Assembly: GCA_036564245.1 (NCBI GenBank)
Contig: DATCKU010000025.1
Span: 62,001 to 126,000 of the forward strand
From: Thermasporomyces sp036564245
GTDB lineage: Bacteria > Actinomycetota > Actinomycetes > Propionibacteriales > Actinopolymorphaceae
Direction of reading: 5' to 3'
Length of the DNA: 64,000 bases
Part shown: piece by piece, positions 24,869-33,822 of the stretch
Layout: each line of letters starts with the position of its first letter
Numbering within the stretch: position 1 is the stretch's first letter
Translations under genes and position numbers: made by a program
Notes under the pieces: model-generated
Told to the model about the DNA's origin: nothing
Seen by the model: the letters and a program-made list of their open reading frames with translations, nothing else
Database searches by the model: none

Positions 24869-25441
24869 ATGACTACTTACGAGATCACCGGATCTCGTCC
24901 TACCGGACGGCGTCCGGCCAGGCGCAAGCCCTTCTTGGGTAAGGGCTGGCGGAAGGCCACGCTGGTCGTGCACATCGTCGCCGCGGGGTCCTGGATCGGG
25001 ATCGACGTGATCGTCGCCGTCCTGGTGCTCACGGGATGGTTCGGCACGGACGTCACGCTACGAAGCCTCGCCTACCAGGCGTTGGCGACGTTCGTGGTGT
25101 GGCCGATGTTCACCGCTGGACTCGTGTGTCTCGTCACGGGTCTTGTGCTCGGCGTTGGCACGACGTGGGGCCTGCTGCGCTACTGGTGGGTGGCGGTCAA
25201 GCTGGTGCTCACCATCGTCTTGTGCACGCTGATCCTGGTCCTCTTGCAACCGGGCATGGCCGACGTCGCGGCGTACGGCCAGGAGCTCCTTGCCGGCGAC
25301 CCGGATCCCGCCCGCGTGTCCAGGATGTTCTTCCCACCCGCCGTGTCGCTCAGCACGCTCAGCCTGGCCACGGCACTCGCGGTCGTCAAGCCGTGGGGCC
25401 GCATCCGCTCACGACGTACGACACAAGGAGGCCGGCGATGA
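24869..25441 (+). CDS. DUF2269-like integral membrane protein
   Basis: 190 residues with GGAG seven bases before the ATG at 24869. A basic N-terminal tail of about 28 residues precedes four hydrophobic helices: VVHIVAAGSWIGIDVIVAV, then a region ending LVCLVTGLVLGVG, then VKLVLTIVLCTLILVLL, and a last one before VVKPWGR. The HIVAAGSWIG start and WWVAVKL turn recall DUF2269-type proteins. Its stop overlaps the start of the ABC ATPase gene (ATGA), so it is translated with the transporter and may be an accessory subunit. Confidence 0.72.
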   Translation: MTTYEITGSRPTGRRPARRKPFLGKGWRKATLVVHIVAAGSWIGIDVIVAVLVLTGWFGTDVTLRSLAYQALATFVVWPMFTAGLVCLVTGLVLGVGTTWGLLRYWWVAVKLVLTIVLCTLILVLLQPGMADVAAYGQELLAGDPDPARVSRMFFPPAVSLSTLSLATALAVVKPWGRIRSRRTTQGGRR

Positions 25442-26349
25442 CGGCGGTAGTGGAGACGTTCGGACTGACCAAAACCTATGGCGACCTCGTCGCCGTGGAT
25501 CGCATCGACATGGAGGTCCGCGCTGGTGAGGTCTACGGGTTCCTCGGACCGAACGGCGCCGGAAAGACCACGACACTGCGGATGTTGCTCGGCTTGGTAC
25601 GACCGACGGCGGGCACGATTCGGATCCTCGGGACGACTGCGCCACGTACCGGTCGTGCCGATCATCTGGCGCGAGTCGGGGCGCTCATCGAAGGTCCGGC
25701 GTTCTATCCGTACCTCAGCGGATATGACAACCTGCGCACGCTCGCGGTTCGCGGTGACGTCCCACGCAAGCGAGTCCACGAGGTCCTCGAGCTCGTGGGG
25801 CTCACCGATCGCGCCAAAGATCGGTATGCGACCTACTCGCTTGGGATGAAGCAACGGCTCGGCCTCGCCGCAGCCTTGCTCAAGCGACCCGACCTGCTGG
25901 TGTTGGACGAACCCACGAACGGCCTCGATCCCTCCGGCATCGCGGACATGCGCGACACGCTTCGCGGGTTGGCGGCGAACGGGTGCACGGTCCTGCTCAG
26001 CAGTCATCTGCTGGGTGAGGTACGCCAGATCTGCGATCGGGTCGGCGTGATCAACCGGGGTCGGCTCGTCGCTCAGAAGCCGATCAGCGAGCTCGGCGGT
26101 GCCGGGTGTCTGCGCGTGGCGGCGTCGCCGATCAAGCGGGCCGAGGAGAAGGTGCGGCAGCTCGTCGGAGCCGACGCCGTACGTGTCGACAGCACCGCCC
26201 TCGAGATCACCGCGAGCCGTGACCGTGCGGCGAGCATCAACCGCGCGCTGGTCGAAACGGGAATCGCCGTCCACGAGCTGCGGTGGCAAGAGCCCGACCT
26301 GGAAGACGTGTTTCTCGAGCTCACGCAAGGAGGACATGATGATGCGTGA
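25438..26349 (+). CDS. ABC-2 type transporter ATP-binding protein
   Basis: 303 residues. Walker A GPNGAGKTT near residue 38, signature YSLGMKQRLGLAAALL near residue 138, Walker B LLVLDEPTNGLDPSG, and the C-terminal extension seen in NatA/CcmA-like drug or bacitracin exporters (VFLELTQGG at the end). It overlaps the upstream membrane protein by four bases and the downstream permease by about 11. The three form an exporter operon with unknown substrate. Confidence 0.93.
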   Translation: MTAVVETFGLTKTYGDLVAVDRIDMEVRAGEVYGFLGPNGAGKTTTLRMLLGLVRPTAGTIRILGTTAPRTGRADHLARVGALIEGPAFYPYLSGYDNLRTLAVRGDVPRKRVHEVLELVGLTDRAKDRYATYSLGMKQRLGLAAALLKRPDLLVLDEPTNGLDPSGIADMRDTLRGLAANGCTVLLSSHLLGEVRQICDRVGVINRGRLVAQKPISELGGAGCLRVAASPIKRAEEKVRQLVGADAVRVDSTALEITASRDRAASINRALVETGIAVHELRWQEPDLEDVFLELTQGGHDDA

Positions 26350-27160
26350 CATGCGAGCCGAGGTGATGGTGCAGGTGCGCCGCCCCGCGAACTGGTTGCT
26401 CCTCGGCATTGCGGTGGCGTTGACGACGACCTTCGCGTACGTCGTCCCGTACGCCGGCTACCGCAGCGAATCCGACGCCACACCGGGCACGAGGGTCCTG
26501 GCTGACCTACTTCCGGAAGCGTTCCACGGCTCGGCCCTCGACGGTCTTCCGGTATTCGTCGGAGCGCTCGCCCTGATCTTCGGTGTGCTGGTCACCGGCA
26601 GCGAGTACACCTGGCAGACCTGGAAGACACTGCTCGTGCAGCAGCCGTCGCGGATGGCCGTGTTCGCCGGCAAGGTGTGCACGCTCGCTCTGGGTGCTCT
26701 CGTCCTGCTGGTAGCCCTGCTCGCCGTCACGGCGGGCGCGAGTTTCGCAGTGGCCACGATTGAAGATGCCACGTGGACATGGCCTGCGGTTCGGGATGTC
26801 CTCGCGGCACTGGCTGGCGGGTGGCTGATCGCGTTCATGTGGGCGATGCTCGGGATGGCCCTGGCGATCGTCATGCGGGGCGTCGCCCTTCCCGTCGGCA
26901 TCGGACTGGTCTGGATGCTCGCCGTGCAGAACCTCATCACGGCCCTCGCCGCTCCGCTGCTCGACTGGGTGGACGCTGCCCAGGAGTGGTTGCCTGGGCC
27001 GGCCGCCGGCTCACTGGTCGCAACGCTCGGCGGACGCGAGGGAACCCCTGGAGTCGCGGAGCTGTCCAGCCAGGGCCAGTCCATTGCCGTCGTGGTCGGA
27101 TACCTGGCGCTGTTCAGCATCGTGGCCGGCGCGTTCCTGTGGCGCCGCGACCTCACGTGA
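26339..27160 (+). CDS. ABC-2 type transporter permease
   Basis: 273 residues if started at 26339, the middle of three consecutive ATG codons and the best placed after AAGGAGG; ATGs at 26336 and 26342 change only one residue each. Six hydrophobic helices with a large external loop after the first (YAGYRSESDATPG) and ending FLWRRDLT. The segment FGVLVTGSEYTWQTWKTLL is typical of ABC-2 permeases of the NatB/YhgE kind. It overlaps the ATPase gene and completes the exporter. Confidence 0.88.
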   Translation: MMRDMRAEVMVQVRRPANWLLLGIAVALTTTFAYVVPYAGYRSESDATPGTRVLADLLPEAFHGSALDGLPVFVGALALIFGVLVTGSEYTWQTWKTLLVQQPSRMAVFAGKVCTLALGALVLLVALLAVTAGASFAVATIEDATWTWPAVRDVLAALAGGWLIAFMWAMLGMALAIVMRGVALPVGIGLVWMLAVQNLITALAAPLLDWVDAAQEWLPGPAAGSLVATLGGREGTPGVAELSSQGQSIAVVVGYLALFSIVAGAFLWRRDLT

Positions 27161-27208
27161 GCGGATGAACGCTGGCTCCCGGTCAGCTGGCCCGGTTAGC
27201 TTTCCGTC

Positions 27209-28768
27209 ATGCACCTGGGCGGCGCGGCGATCCGAGTGGCGTTCCTTCGGCAGCTCGCCTCTTGCCGCCTGCTGTGGGCGTCGGCGCCTGCCCACACGGT
27301 GGCTGCCCTCGGCTTGACGGCGTGCTCGGCGGCGGTCATGACGGTGCGCGTCATCGCGACTGGCCAGCTGATCGGGGCGCTGCGGCATACACTGAGCGAA
27401 TCCCCCACGCAGGCGGGCAACCAGGTCTGGCTGTGGTTGTTCCTCACGGCAGTCACGCTGGTGACGGCTCCCGTGGTGGGTTCGGCGACGTCGCTGCTGT
27501 CGCGCATCATCTCGACACGCTTCCTGCGACGGTTCTACGACATGGTGATGGATGCCAGTACGGTACCGCACGGAATCGGCCATCTGGAAGACCCCCGCGT
27601 CGTTGGACGCATGGATGCCGTCATCAACGCGACTCGCGAGTGGGACTTCACCGCCGGTCTGCAGGACACGTTGGCAGGCGGCGGCTGAGCGATCGGCGGC
27701 CGAGCCTGGACGACTGGTACGCCGCCTGGTGGAGCTTGCCACCTCCCCCACTGCCGGTGCCGAGCTCCGAGTGTTCGGTGCCCGCGACATCATGCGGAGC
27801 GAGCTGGCGGCGGCAGTGACCAACTGGCGGCGCCCAGGGCTCGAGGCCGCCGTCCGGGCCAACCTCCTCGAAGCCGCCTGCGCCGCCTTCTTCTTCCTCA
27901 TCGCCTCGGCAGTCCTTGCCTGGATGGTTGCCGATGCGCTCGAGCGGACCGTCCCGGTCGGCGCCTCGTCATCGCCGTGATGCTGGTCGGGCGACTCCAG
28001 CGTGCCGCCCACATGGTGCACTGGGCCATCACGGGCTTCGGTCGGATCGCGCGCACCACGGAAAGCTTCCTGTGGTTGCGGGAGTACGAACGACGTATGC
28101 GCCAGGAGCAGCGTGGCACGGCCGAACCACCGACACGGCTGCGCGACGGGATTCGCCTGGAGCAGGTGAGCTTCACCTATCCCGGCACCGACACGCCCGC
28201 GCTACGAGATGCCACCCTCCACCTGCCAGCCGGATCCGTCATCGCGATCGTCGGAGAGAACGGTGCCGGGAAATCCACACTGGTGGCGCTCATCACCGGC
28301 ATGTACGCACCAACGACGGACGCATCCTGCTCGACGGTGTCGACCTTGCGGACCTCGACGTCGCGAGCTGGAGAGCTCACGTCTCGGGAGCGTTTCAGGA
28401 CTACGTGAAGCTGGAGCTCACGGCCCAGCATTCCATCGGTGTCGGTGATCTCAGGTACGTCGACAGCGAAGCGGCCGCAAGACGCGCGTTGCGCGCGGCA
28501 GGAAGTGAAGGGCTGTCGCAGGCACTACCTCAGGGGCTTGCGACGCAACTCGGCAGCTCGTGGCCCGCAGGTGTCGGGCTTTCCGGCGGGCAATGGCAAC
28601 GCCTCACGATCGCCCGCGGCATGATGCGCACCGAGCCGCTCCTCCTCGTCCTCGACGAACCCACTGCAGCACTCGACGCGCAGGCAGAACACCAACTCTT
28701 CGAGCGCTACGTCGCAGAGGCCAGCCGACAGCGTGGCGCCATCACGTTGCTGATCACGCATCGCTCTC
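27209..28768 (+). pseudogene. Decayed ABC exporter (fused membrane and ATPase domains)
   Basis: Recognisable pieces of one half-exporter lie in successive frames. The N-terminal membrane part (27209-27688) has RIISTRFLRRFYDMVMDAS. Its second part (about 27665-27980) starts with AELRVFGARDIMRSEL, and a third piece (27977-28320) carries VSFTYPG and Walker A VGENGAGKST. A last piece (about 28320-28765) carries GAFQDYVKLEL, signature LSGGQWQR, Walker B LLLVLDEPTAALD and the H-loop LLITHR. At least three frameshifts are needed, and part of the membrane domain appears deleted near 27680. The sequence stops just after the H-loop and runs into an unrelated truncated gene. The product cannot be functional. 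Confidence 0.8.
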
Positions 28769-29281
28769 GTGAGTCCGGACCTGGTGACACCGATGGACAA
28801 CGCGGTGTGGCTCATGCCCTCGCGAGAAGAGCAGCTCGCCAGGCTGGAACGACGCCATCCGGACCGCGTGCACCACGGGTACCTGTGGGGTTGGCAGTTG
28901 ATCCGGGGTCAGCTCGATGCCGCACCGGACACGGCCACGATCGTCGTCGACAACCAGACGGTGAGCGAGACACTGACCGCGGTCGAGAGTCACTTCGCCG
29001 ACCGGCTCACCGCGGGTCCGCGGGCGCAGACCGTGCGGGAGCGGCAGCACTTGCTGCGTTACGCCAACCAGATCCTCGTGAGCCACTCCCTTACCGGGCT
29101 CGAGCGAGGGTTCCTGTCTGGCGATCCCAGCACGATCATCCGCACCTTCGACTGCGAATGCGCTGACTCCGGCTGTGTCGCCTTGGTCGACCTGCCGGTC
29201 GGCGACGCAGCGGCTGCGCTGACCAACCCACCGCCGTCGCTCCTCGCTCCCGGACATCGCCCAGCCAGCGAGGCCGGTTAG
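28769..29281 (+). pseudogene. C-terminal fragment of a P-loop kinase-like actinobacterial protein
   Basis: 170 codons open from a GTG at 28769 that has no ribosome site and sits inside the end of the decayed exporter. The start (DLVTPMDNAVWLMPSREEQ) looks like the lid and C-terminal half of a nucleotide-kinase-like P-loop protein. The later LLRYANQILVSH and the Cys motif CECADSGC match the tail of a family I recall from actinobacteria. The P-loop half is absent. I infer a deletion that fused the two broken genes near 28766. The fragment might be translated, but enzyme activity is unlikely. Confidence 0.6.
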
Positions 29282-30441
29282 ACCGTCCGCAGGTGCTCCC
29301 AGAGGTCGCTCTTCTCCTCCACACCGATGCCCGGGTAGTCGGCCATGCGGACCCGACCGTCCTCGACCGGTGTGGAGTCGAGGAAGCCACCGATGGGCTT
29401 GAACACGCCGGGATAGCACTCGGTCCCGCCGAGCCCAAGACCTGCGGCGAGCGCGAGGTTGAGCTGGTGGCCACCGTGCGGAATGAAGCGCTCCCGGCTC
29501 CAGCCGGCGCGCTCGGCGTCTTCGACCATACGGATGAACTCCGTAGGTCCATAGCTCAACGCCGGGTCCATCTGGAGGTAGTCACGCTCAGGACGCAGGC
29601 CGCCGTAGCGGAGCAGGTTGCGCGTGTCCTGGACGGAGAAGAGGTTCTCCCCCGTGGCGAGCGCATGCGGGTACACCTGGGCGAGCTGAGCGTTCAATGC
29701 GTAGTCCAGCGGATCACCCGGCTCCTCGTACCACAGCAAGCCGAATGGCTCGAGCATGTGGGCGTAGGCCATGGCGGTGTCGAAGTCGAACCGACCGTTC
29801 GCGTCCACCGCAAGGCGAGAACCGTCGCCGTCGACGGCGGTGAGGCCTGCCTGCACCCGCTCGGCATCGGCTTCCAGCGGCAGACCGCCGATCTTCATCT
29901 TCACGTGGACGAATCCCTGGTCGACGTACGACTTGAGCTCGCTGGCGAGCGACTCGGGTGATCCGCCGTCGGAGTAGTACCCGCCCGCGGCGTAGACCCA
30001 GACCGACTCCCGTGGTTTCCCGGTGCCGAAGCGCTCGGCGTATAACTGGGCGAGTGGCAGCTCACGCAGCTTCGCGGCAAGATCCCACATCGCGACGTCG
30101 ACGGCACCGATCGCGACGCTGCGGTCGCCGTGACCGCCAGGCTTCTCTCCCCTGCGCATCACGGCATTGGCCCGAACCGGATCCAGCATTCCGGTGTCCG
30201 GATCGAGCAGCTCCGTGATGTCCGCCTCCATGATGCGGCGGATCGCTCGGTCGCGGATGATCTCGCCTTGCGCGTAACGGCCGGGCGAGGAGAATCCGTA
30301 CCCCGTGACCGGACGCCCGTTCCGGATCACATCGGTCTCGATCGCGACGAGCGATGCGGTCATCGTCGAGAAGTCGACGTACGCGTTGCGGATGTTGGAG
30401 CCCAGCGAGATCGTCTTCTCTCGGATCTCTCGGATTCTCAT
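29278..30441 (-). CDS. D-tartrate dehydratase-like enolase-superfamily enzyme
   Basis: 387 residues from the ATG at 30441; a GTG six codons earlier is possible. The TIM-barrel active site shows KMK at 181-183, Asp213 (DANGRFD), Glu239 (YEEPGDP), Glu265 (TGENLFS) and His322 (IPHGGHQ). Numbers and motifs agree closely with the D(-)-tartrate dehydratase of Bradyrhizobium as I recall it, including GYGFSSPGRY near residue 47 and the ending GIGVEEKSDLWEH. The enzyme dehydrates D-tartrate to oxaloacetate; a related hydroxy-acid substrate is possible. It is the last gene of the aminotransferase operon, 54 bases after the aldehyde dehydrogenase, and its stop overlaps the truncated gene on the other strand. 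Confidence 0.85.
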   Translation of the reverse strand: MRIREIREKTISLGSNIRNAYVDFSTMTASLVAIETDVIRNGRPVTGYGFSSPGRYAQGEIIRDRAIRRIMEADITELLDPDTGMLDPVRANAVMRRGEKPGGHGDRSVAIGAVDVAMWDLAAKLRELPLAQLYAERFGTGKPRESVWVYAAGGYYSDGGSPESLASELKSYVDQGFVHVKMKIGGLPLEADAERVQAGLTAVDGDGSRLAVDANGRFDFDTAMAYAHMLEPFGLLWYEEPGDPLDYALNAQLAQVYPHALATGENLFSVQDTRNLLRYGGLRPERDYLQMDPALSYGPTEFIRMVEDAERAGWSRERFIPHGGHQLNLALAAGLGLGGTECYPGVFKPIGGFLDSTPVEDGRVRMADYPGIGVEEKSDLWEHLRTV

Positions 30442-30495
30442 GAACTCTCTACTCCTCACGAGCGTCGGTCAGCGGGCGATGCCCGGCACACCCTG

Positions 30496-32037
30496 TCACC
30501 CCAGTGTGAAGGGGTCACGGCTCTGATCGGCGACGTTGAGCCAGACGGCCTTGTCTTCAAGGTACGCATCAAGGCCCTCGATACCGTTCTCTCGTCCGAT
30601 GCCGCTTTGGGCCATCCCTCCGTACGGCATCTCGTAGCCCACCGTGCGGTAGTCGTTGATCCACACCGTCCCGGCCCGCAAGGCCTTCGCCACTCGGTGA
30701 GCCCGCCCGACGTTCTGGGTCCAGACCCCCGCAGCGAGGCCGTACTTGGACTGGTTGGCGATCTGGATCGCCTCCTCTTCGGTCTCGAAGGGCAGCACGG
30801 CAAGGACGGGGCCGAAGACTTCCTCCTGGGCAATTCGCATGTCGCTGCGCACGTTGCCGAGCACGGTCGGCTCGAGGAAGAATCCCTGGTCCAGCGGTCC
30901 GCCGGGCCGCTGCCCACCGCTTACGACCGCTGCACCTTGCGAGACCGCGGTCGCGATGTCGAGCTCCACCCGGTCCCGATGCGCTTCGTAGGCGAGCGGA
31001 CCCATCTCCGTCGAGCTGTCAAGCGGATCTCCGAGTCGAAGCCGGCTCGCCCGCGAGGCGATCGCCTCGGTGACGGAGTCGTACAAGCCCTTCTGGACAA
31101 GCAGGCGAGACCCGGCGGCACAGGTCTGCCCAGTCGCAGCGAAGATGCCGGCCACGGCACCGCTCAACGCGCTGTCGATCCGGGCATCGTCGAAGATGAT
31201 GTTGGGCGACTTCCCGCCGAGCTCGAGCGTGACACGCTTGATGCTCTCCGCGGCGGCCCGCCCGACGTCCGCCCCGACCTCGAGCGAGCCGGTGAACGCG
31301 ACCTTGCGCACCGCTGGGTGGCTGACCAGCGCCGCGCCGACCCCGGGGCCGCCTGTGACGATGTTGACCACGCCCGGAGGGACTCCCGCCTCCTCCAGCA
31401 CCCGGGCGAACGCCAGCGTCGACGCGCTCGCGTACTCGGATGGTTTGACGACGACCGTGCATCCCGCCGCGAGCGCCGGCGCGAGCTTCCAGGTCATGAG
31501 CAGCAACGGGGAGTTCCAGGCCGTGATCGCCGCACAGACACCGACCGGTTCGCGGGTGGTGAAGCCGAAGTAGCCGGGCTTCGACAGCGGCACGGTGGAA
31601 CCGCGGATCTTGTCCGCAAGCCCTGCGTAGTACTCGTACCAGTCGGGCAGACCGGCCATCTGACCTGCAGTTTCGCGGAGCAGCTTGCCGTTGTCGAGGG
31701 TCTCGATGACGGCCAGCTCGCCAGCTCGTCGCTCCAGCTCCTCGGCGATGCGCAGCAGCAGCTTCCGTCGGTCCCTGCCCGACGTCCGTCTCCACGACCC
31801 GTGCATCGCACGGTCGGCTGCGGCGACCGCACGCTGCACGTCCGCTTCACTCCCCTTCGGAAGCCGCACCCACTCCTTCCCCGTATAGGGGTCCACCGAC
31901 CCGAACGTCGCCTCGGCGACGGGTGCCTGCCACTCGCCGTCGATGTAGAGCTTGTCCGGTACCGAGGGCGGATTCGTGCGAGCGTGCCCGGACGAAGGCC
32001 CGGATCGAGGCGCGGACGGCACGGAAGATGGCATCAT
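30496..32037 (-). CDS. NAD(P)-dependent aldehyde dehydrogenase
   Basis: 513 residues from the ATG at 32037, six bases after AAAGGAGG. Complete ALDH fold: Asn in AITAWNSPLL, cofactor loop FTGSLEVGADV, general base Glu in LELGGKSPN, nucleophile Cys in TGQTCAAGSR, and the late EEVFGPVLAVLPF. An extra N-terminal segment of about 30 Pro/Ser-rich residues precedes the domain. It lies 13 bases after the aminotransferase gene, so it probably oxidises the aldehyde produced when that enzyme removes a terminal amino group. Substrate unknown; a semialdehyde is the natural guess. Confidence 0.92.
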   Translation of the reverse strand: MMPSSVPSAPRSGPSSGHARTNPPSVPDKLYIDGEWQAPVAEATFGSVDPYTGKEWVRLPKGSEADVQRAVAAADRAMHGSWRRTSGRDRRKLLLRIAEELERRAGELAVIETLDNGKLLRETAGQMAGLPDWYEYYAGLADKIRGSTVPLSKPGYFGFTTREPVGVCAAITAWNSPLLLMTWKLAPALAAGCTVVVKPSEYASASTLAFARVLEEAGVPPGVVNIVTGGPGVGAALVSHPAVRKVAFTGSLEVGADVGRAAAESIKRVTLELGGKSPNIIFDDARIDSALSGAVAGIFAATGQTCAAGSRLLVQKGLYDSVTEAIASRASRLRLGDPLDSSTEMGPLAYEAHRDRVELDIATAVSQGAAVVSGGQRPGGPLDQGFFLEPTVLGNVRSDMRIAQEEVFGPVLAVLPFETEEEAIQIANQSKYGLAAGVWTQNVGRAHRVAKALRAGTVWINDYRTVGYEMPYGGMAQSGIGRENGIEGLDAYLEDKAVWLNVADQSRDPFTLG

Positions 32038-32050
32038 GGACGGCCTCCTT

Positions 32051-33412
32051 TCACACACTCGCAGCGACCTCATCCATCGCCCTCGCGACCCCGTCAAGTC
32101 CCGCGGACAGCTCGGTCTGCGTGATCGTCAACGGTGGGTAGAACAGCAGCGTGACGATCTGCGCGGCTCGCGTGGCGCGGACGACCACGCCGGCCTCATA
32201 GCAGGAATGCCAGATGCGCGCCCGCACCTCCTCGGCGTCCAATCCCGGGGGTACGACGAGCTCGATGCTGCCGAGCAGTCCGCGCGCCTGGACCCGGGAG
32301 GTCCACGGCACCCGGGCGGCTGCCTGACCGAGACCGTCTCGTAGGAGGTTCTCGAACCCCGCCGCTTTGCCGACCAGGTCTTCGTTCTCGATGATGTCCA
32401 GGACGGCGCAGGCCGCAGCGCAGCCGAGCTCGTGTCCGGCGTAGGTGTTGACATGGACGAGCGGCTCGTCGCGAAACGCCTCGGCGACCGAGCCAGCCAC
32501 GGCAGTCGCACCCATCGGGATGTAGCCGCCGGTGAGACTCTTCGCCATGGTCACGAGGTCCGGCCGGACGCCCCAGTGCTCGACGCCGAACATCACGCCG
32601 GTACGCCCGAAACCGCAGACCACCTCGTCGGCGATCAACAGGATTCCGTACTCGTCGCACACCTGGCGCAAGGTCGTCCAGTAGTCGTACGGCGGAATCT
32701 TCACTCCACCCGGAATGGGGATGGGCTCGGCCACGATCGCCGCGATGGTCTGCGGCGACTCACGCTCGATCGTCGCGACGGTCGCGTCGATGCATGCGCG
32801 CGTGCACACGTCTCCCATGGAGCAGAAGCCGCACTCCCCTGGGAACGGCTGGGGCAACGCGACGAATCCGGGAACCAGCGGCTGGAACGGCTCGCGGAAG
32901 CCGGAAATCGCGGTCGCCGACATCGCGGCGTACGACGAGCCGTGATAGGAGCCGTAGCGGCTCAGTACCTTGAACCGACCCGTGTGCCCGCGACGCCGGT
33001 GGAACTCTCGGGCCAGCTTGATCGCCACTTCGTTCGCCTCGCTGCCCGAGCACGTGAAGAAGAACAGCGGGTCGTCCACCGGAACGACGTGCGCAAGCCG
33101 CGCCGCGAGCCCGCTGACCCGCTCATGGGATGCGCCGGCCTCGAGCGAGCTGAACTCGAGCGTCGCGGCCTGGCTCGAAATCGCCTCCACGACCTCGGGA
33201 CGTGAATGCCCGACGACGCTCGCACCCAGGTGGTTCCCGGCGTCCAGCACTCGATGACCGGCGGAGTCGACGAGGTACACACCTTGGCCGGAAACGAAGA
33301 CGCGTGGATAGACCCCGGGAAAGTACCGCTCGAGCAGCTCGAAGTTGGCGGCGAAGTGGTGCACGTGGTGCCGGGCGATCCGCTGGACCGCGGTCTGTCC
33401 GTCGATCCGCAA
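32051..33412 (-). CDS. Class III pyridoxal-phosphate aminotransferase
   Basis: 453 residues from a TTG at 33412, chosen because AAGGTGG lies about nine bases upstream and the proposed promoter at 33446-33475 excludes the longer open frame. Class III core: phosphate-binding CSGSEANEVAIKLA, the aspartate of LLIADEVVCGFGRTG, and the cofactor lysine in MAKSLTGGYIP. A Cys-rich insert (CGFCSMGDVCTRAC) sits mid-domain and could bind metal or be structural. Class III enzymes move terminal amino groups of omega-amino acids, amines or taurine. First gene of the operon with the aldehyde dehydrogenase and the tartrate dehydratase-like enzyme, divergent from the importer operon. Confidence 0.9.
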   Translation of the reverse strand: MRIDGQTAVQRIARHHVHHFAANFELLERYFPGVYPRVFVSGQGVYLVDSAGHRVLDAGNHLGASVVGHSRPEVVEAISSQAATLEFSSLEAGASHERVSGLAARLAHVVPVDDPLFFFTCSGSEANEVAIKLAREFHRRRGHTGRFKVLSRYGSYHGSSYAAMSATAISGFREPFQPLVPGFVALPQPFPGECGFCSMGDVCTRACIDATVATIERESPQTIAAIVAEPIPIPGGVKIPPYDYWTTLRQVCDEYGILLIADEVVCGFGRTGVMFGVEHWGVRPDLVTMAKSLTGGYIPMGATAVAGSVAEAFRDEPLVHVNTYAGHELGCAAACAVLDIIENEDLVGKAAGFENLLRDGLGQAAARVPWTSRVQARGLLGSIELVVPPGLDAEEVRARIWHSCYEAGVVVRATRAAQIVTLLFYPPLTITQTELSAGLDGVARAMDEVAASV

Positions 33413-33445
33413 CGCGACCGACCACCTTTCATCAAAGTAATTGAT

Positions 33446-33475
33446 ATTTAAGATTTTGCAGCCACGCCGTGTCAA
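33446..33475 (-). promoter_or_regulatory. Promoter of the aminotransferase operon
   Basis: Minus strand: TTGACA (33475-33470), an 18-base spacer, then TTAAAT (33451-33446), inside an AT-rich island unusual for this genome. The start site near 33438 gives a leader of about 25 bases to the TTG at 33412. Confidence 0.55.
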
Positions 33476-33693
33476 GCCAGGTACAGCTGGAAACAGCCCT
33501 GAAACACAAGCAGGGGTTAGGCGAACGATCCGCAGATGGTGACGGCGGCATCACCGAAGATGACGTGACGTCGCCGCCACTGCCCGACTCGACGCAGGTC
33601 GTCATGGACGAATAGCGGACCGCTACCAACGACCGCCTCGTCGCGGCACCTGGGCCGGCCGGTCACGCGGGGTGAAATCGTCGCGGAATCGTT

Positions 33694-33736
33694 AAAGTTC
33701 AATCAGCTTGACTTTTGCTCATCTCGTGCTTCAATT
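33694..33736 (+). promoter_or_regulatory. Promoter and inverted repeat upstream of the importer operon
   Basis: TTGACT (33708-33713) with TTCAAT at 33730-33735 after 16 bases makes a plausible promoter. An inverted repeat AAAGT(T)CAA / TTGACTTT (33694-33702 and 33708-33715) overlaps the -35 element. The remaining 410-base divergent spacer holds a GACGTGACGTC palindrome at 33562-33572 and no gene. Confidence 0.42.
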
Positions 33737-33822
33737 ACGCCATCCCGGCTCCATACGCTGCAGGACCTCGGGCGCGGCCACGGTCGCAAGGCAGTGCCCG
33801 CGAGCTCCGCGGAGGAACCACG

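Noticed and set aside
30130..32124. Plus-strand open frame of about 660 codons across the tartrate dehydratase-like and aldehyde dehydrogenase genes
   Set aside because: Both minus-strand genes have complete active-site motifs. The plus frame spans the gap between them and is Arg/Asp/His rich without a domain.
33541..33580. GGCGGC...GCCGCC inverted repeat considered as a terminator
   Set aside because: Its arms are separated by more than 20 bases, it has no T-run, and it lies between divergent genes where no transcript needs to end.
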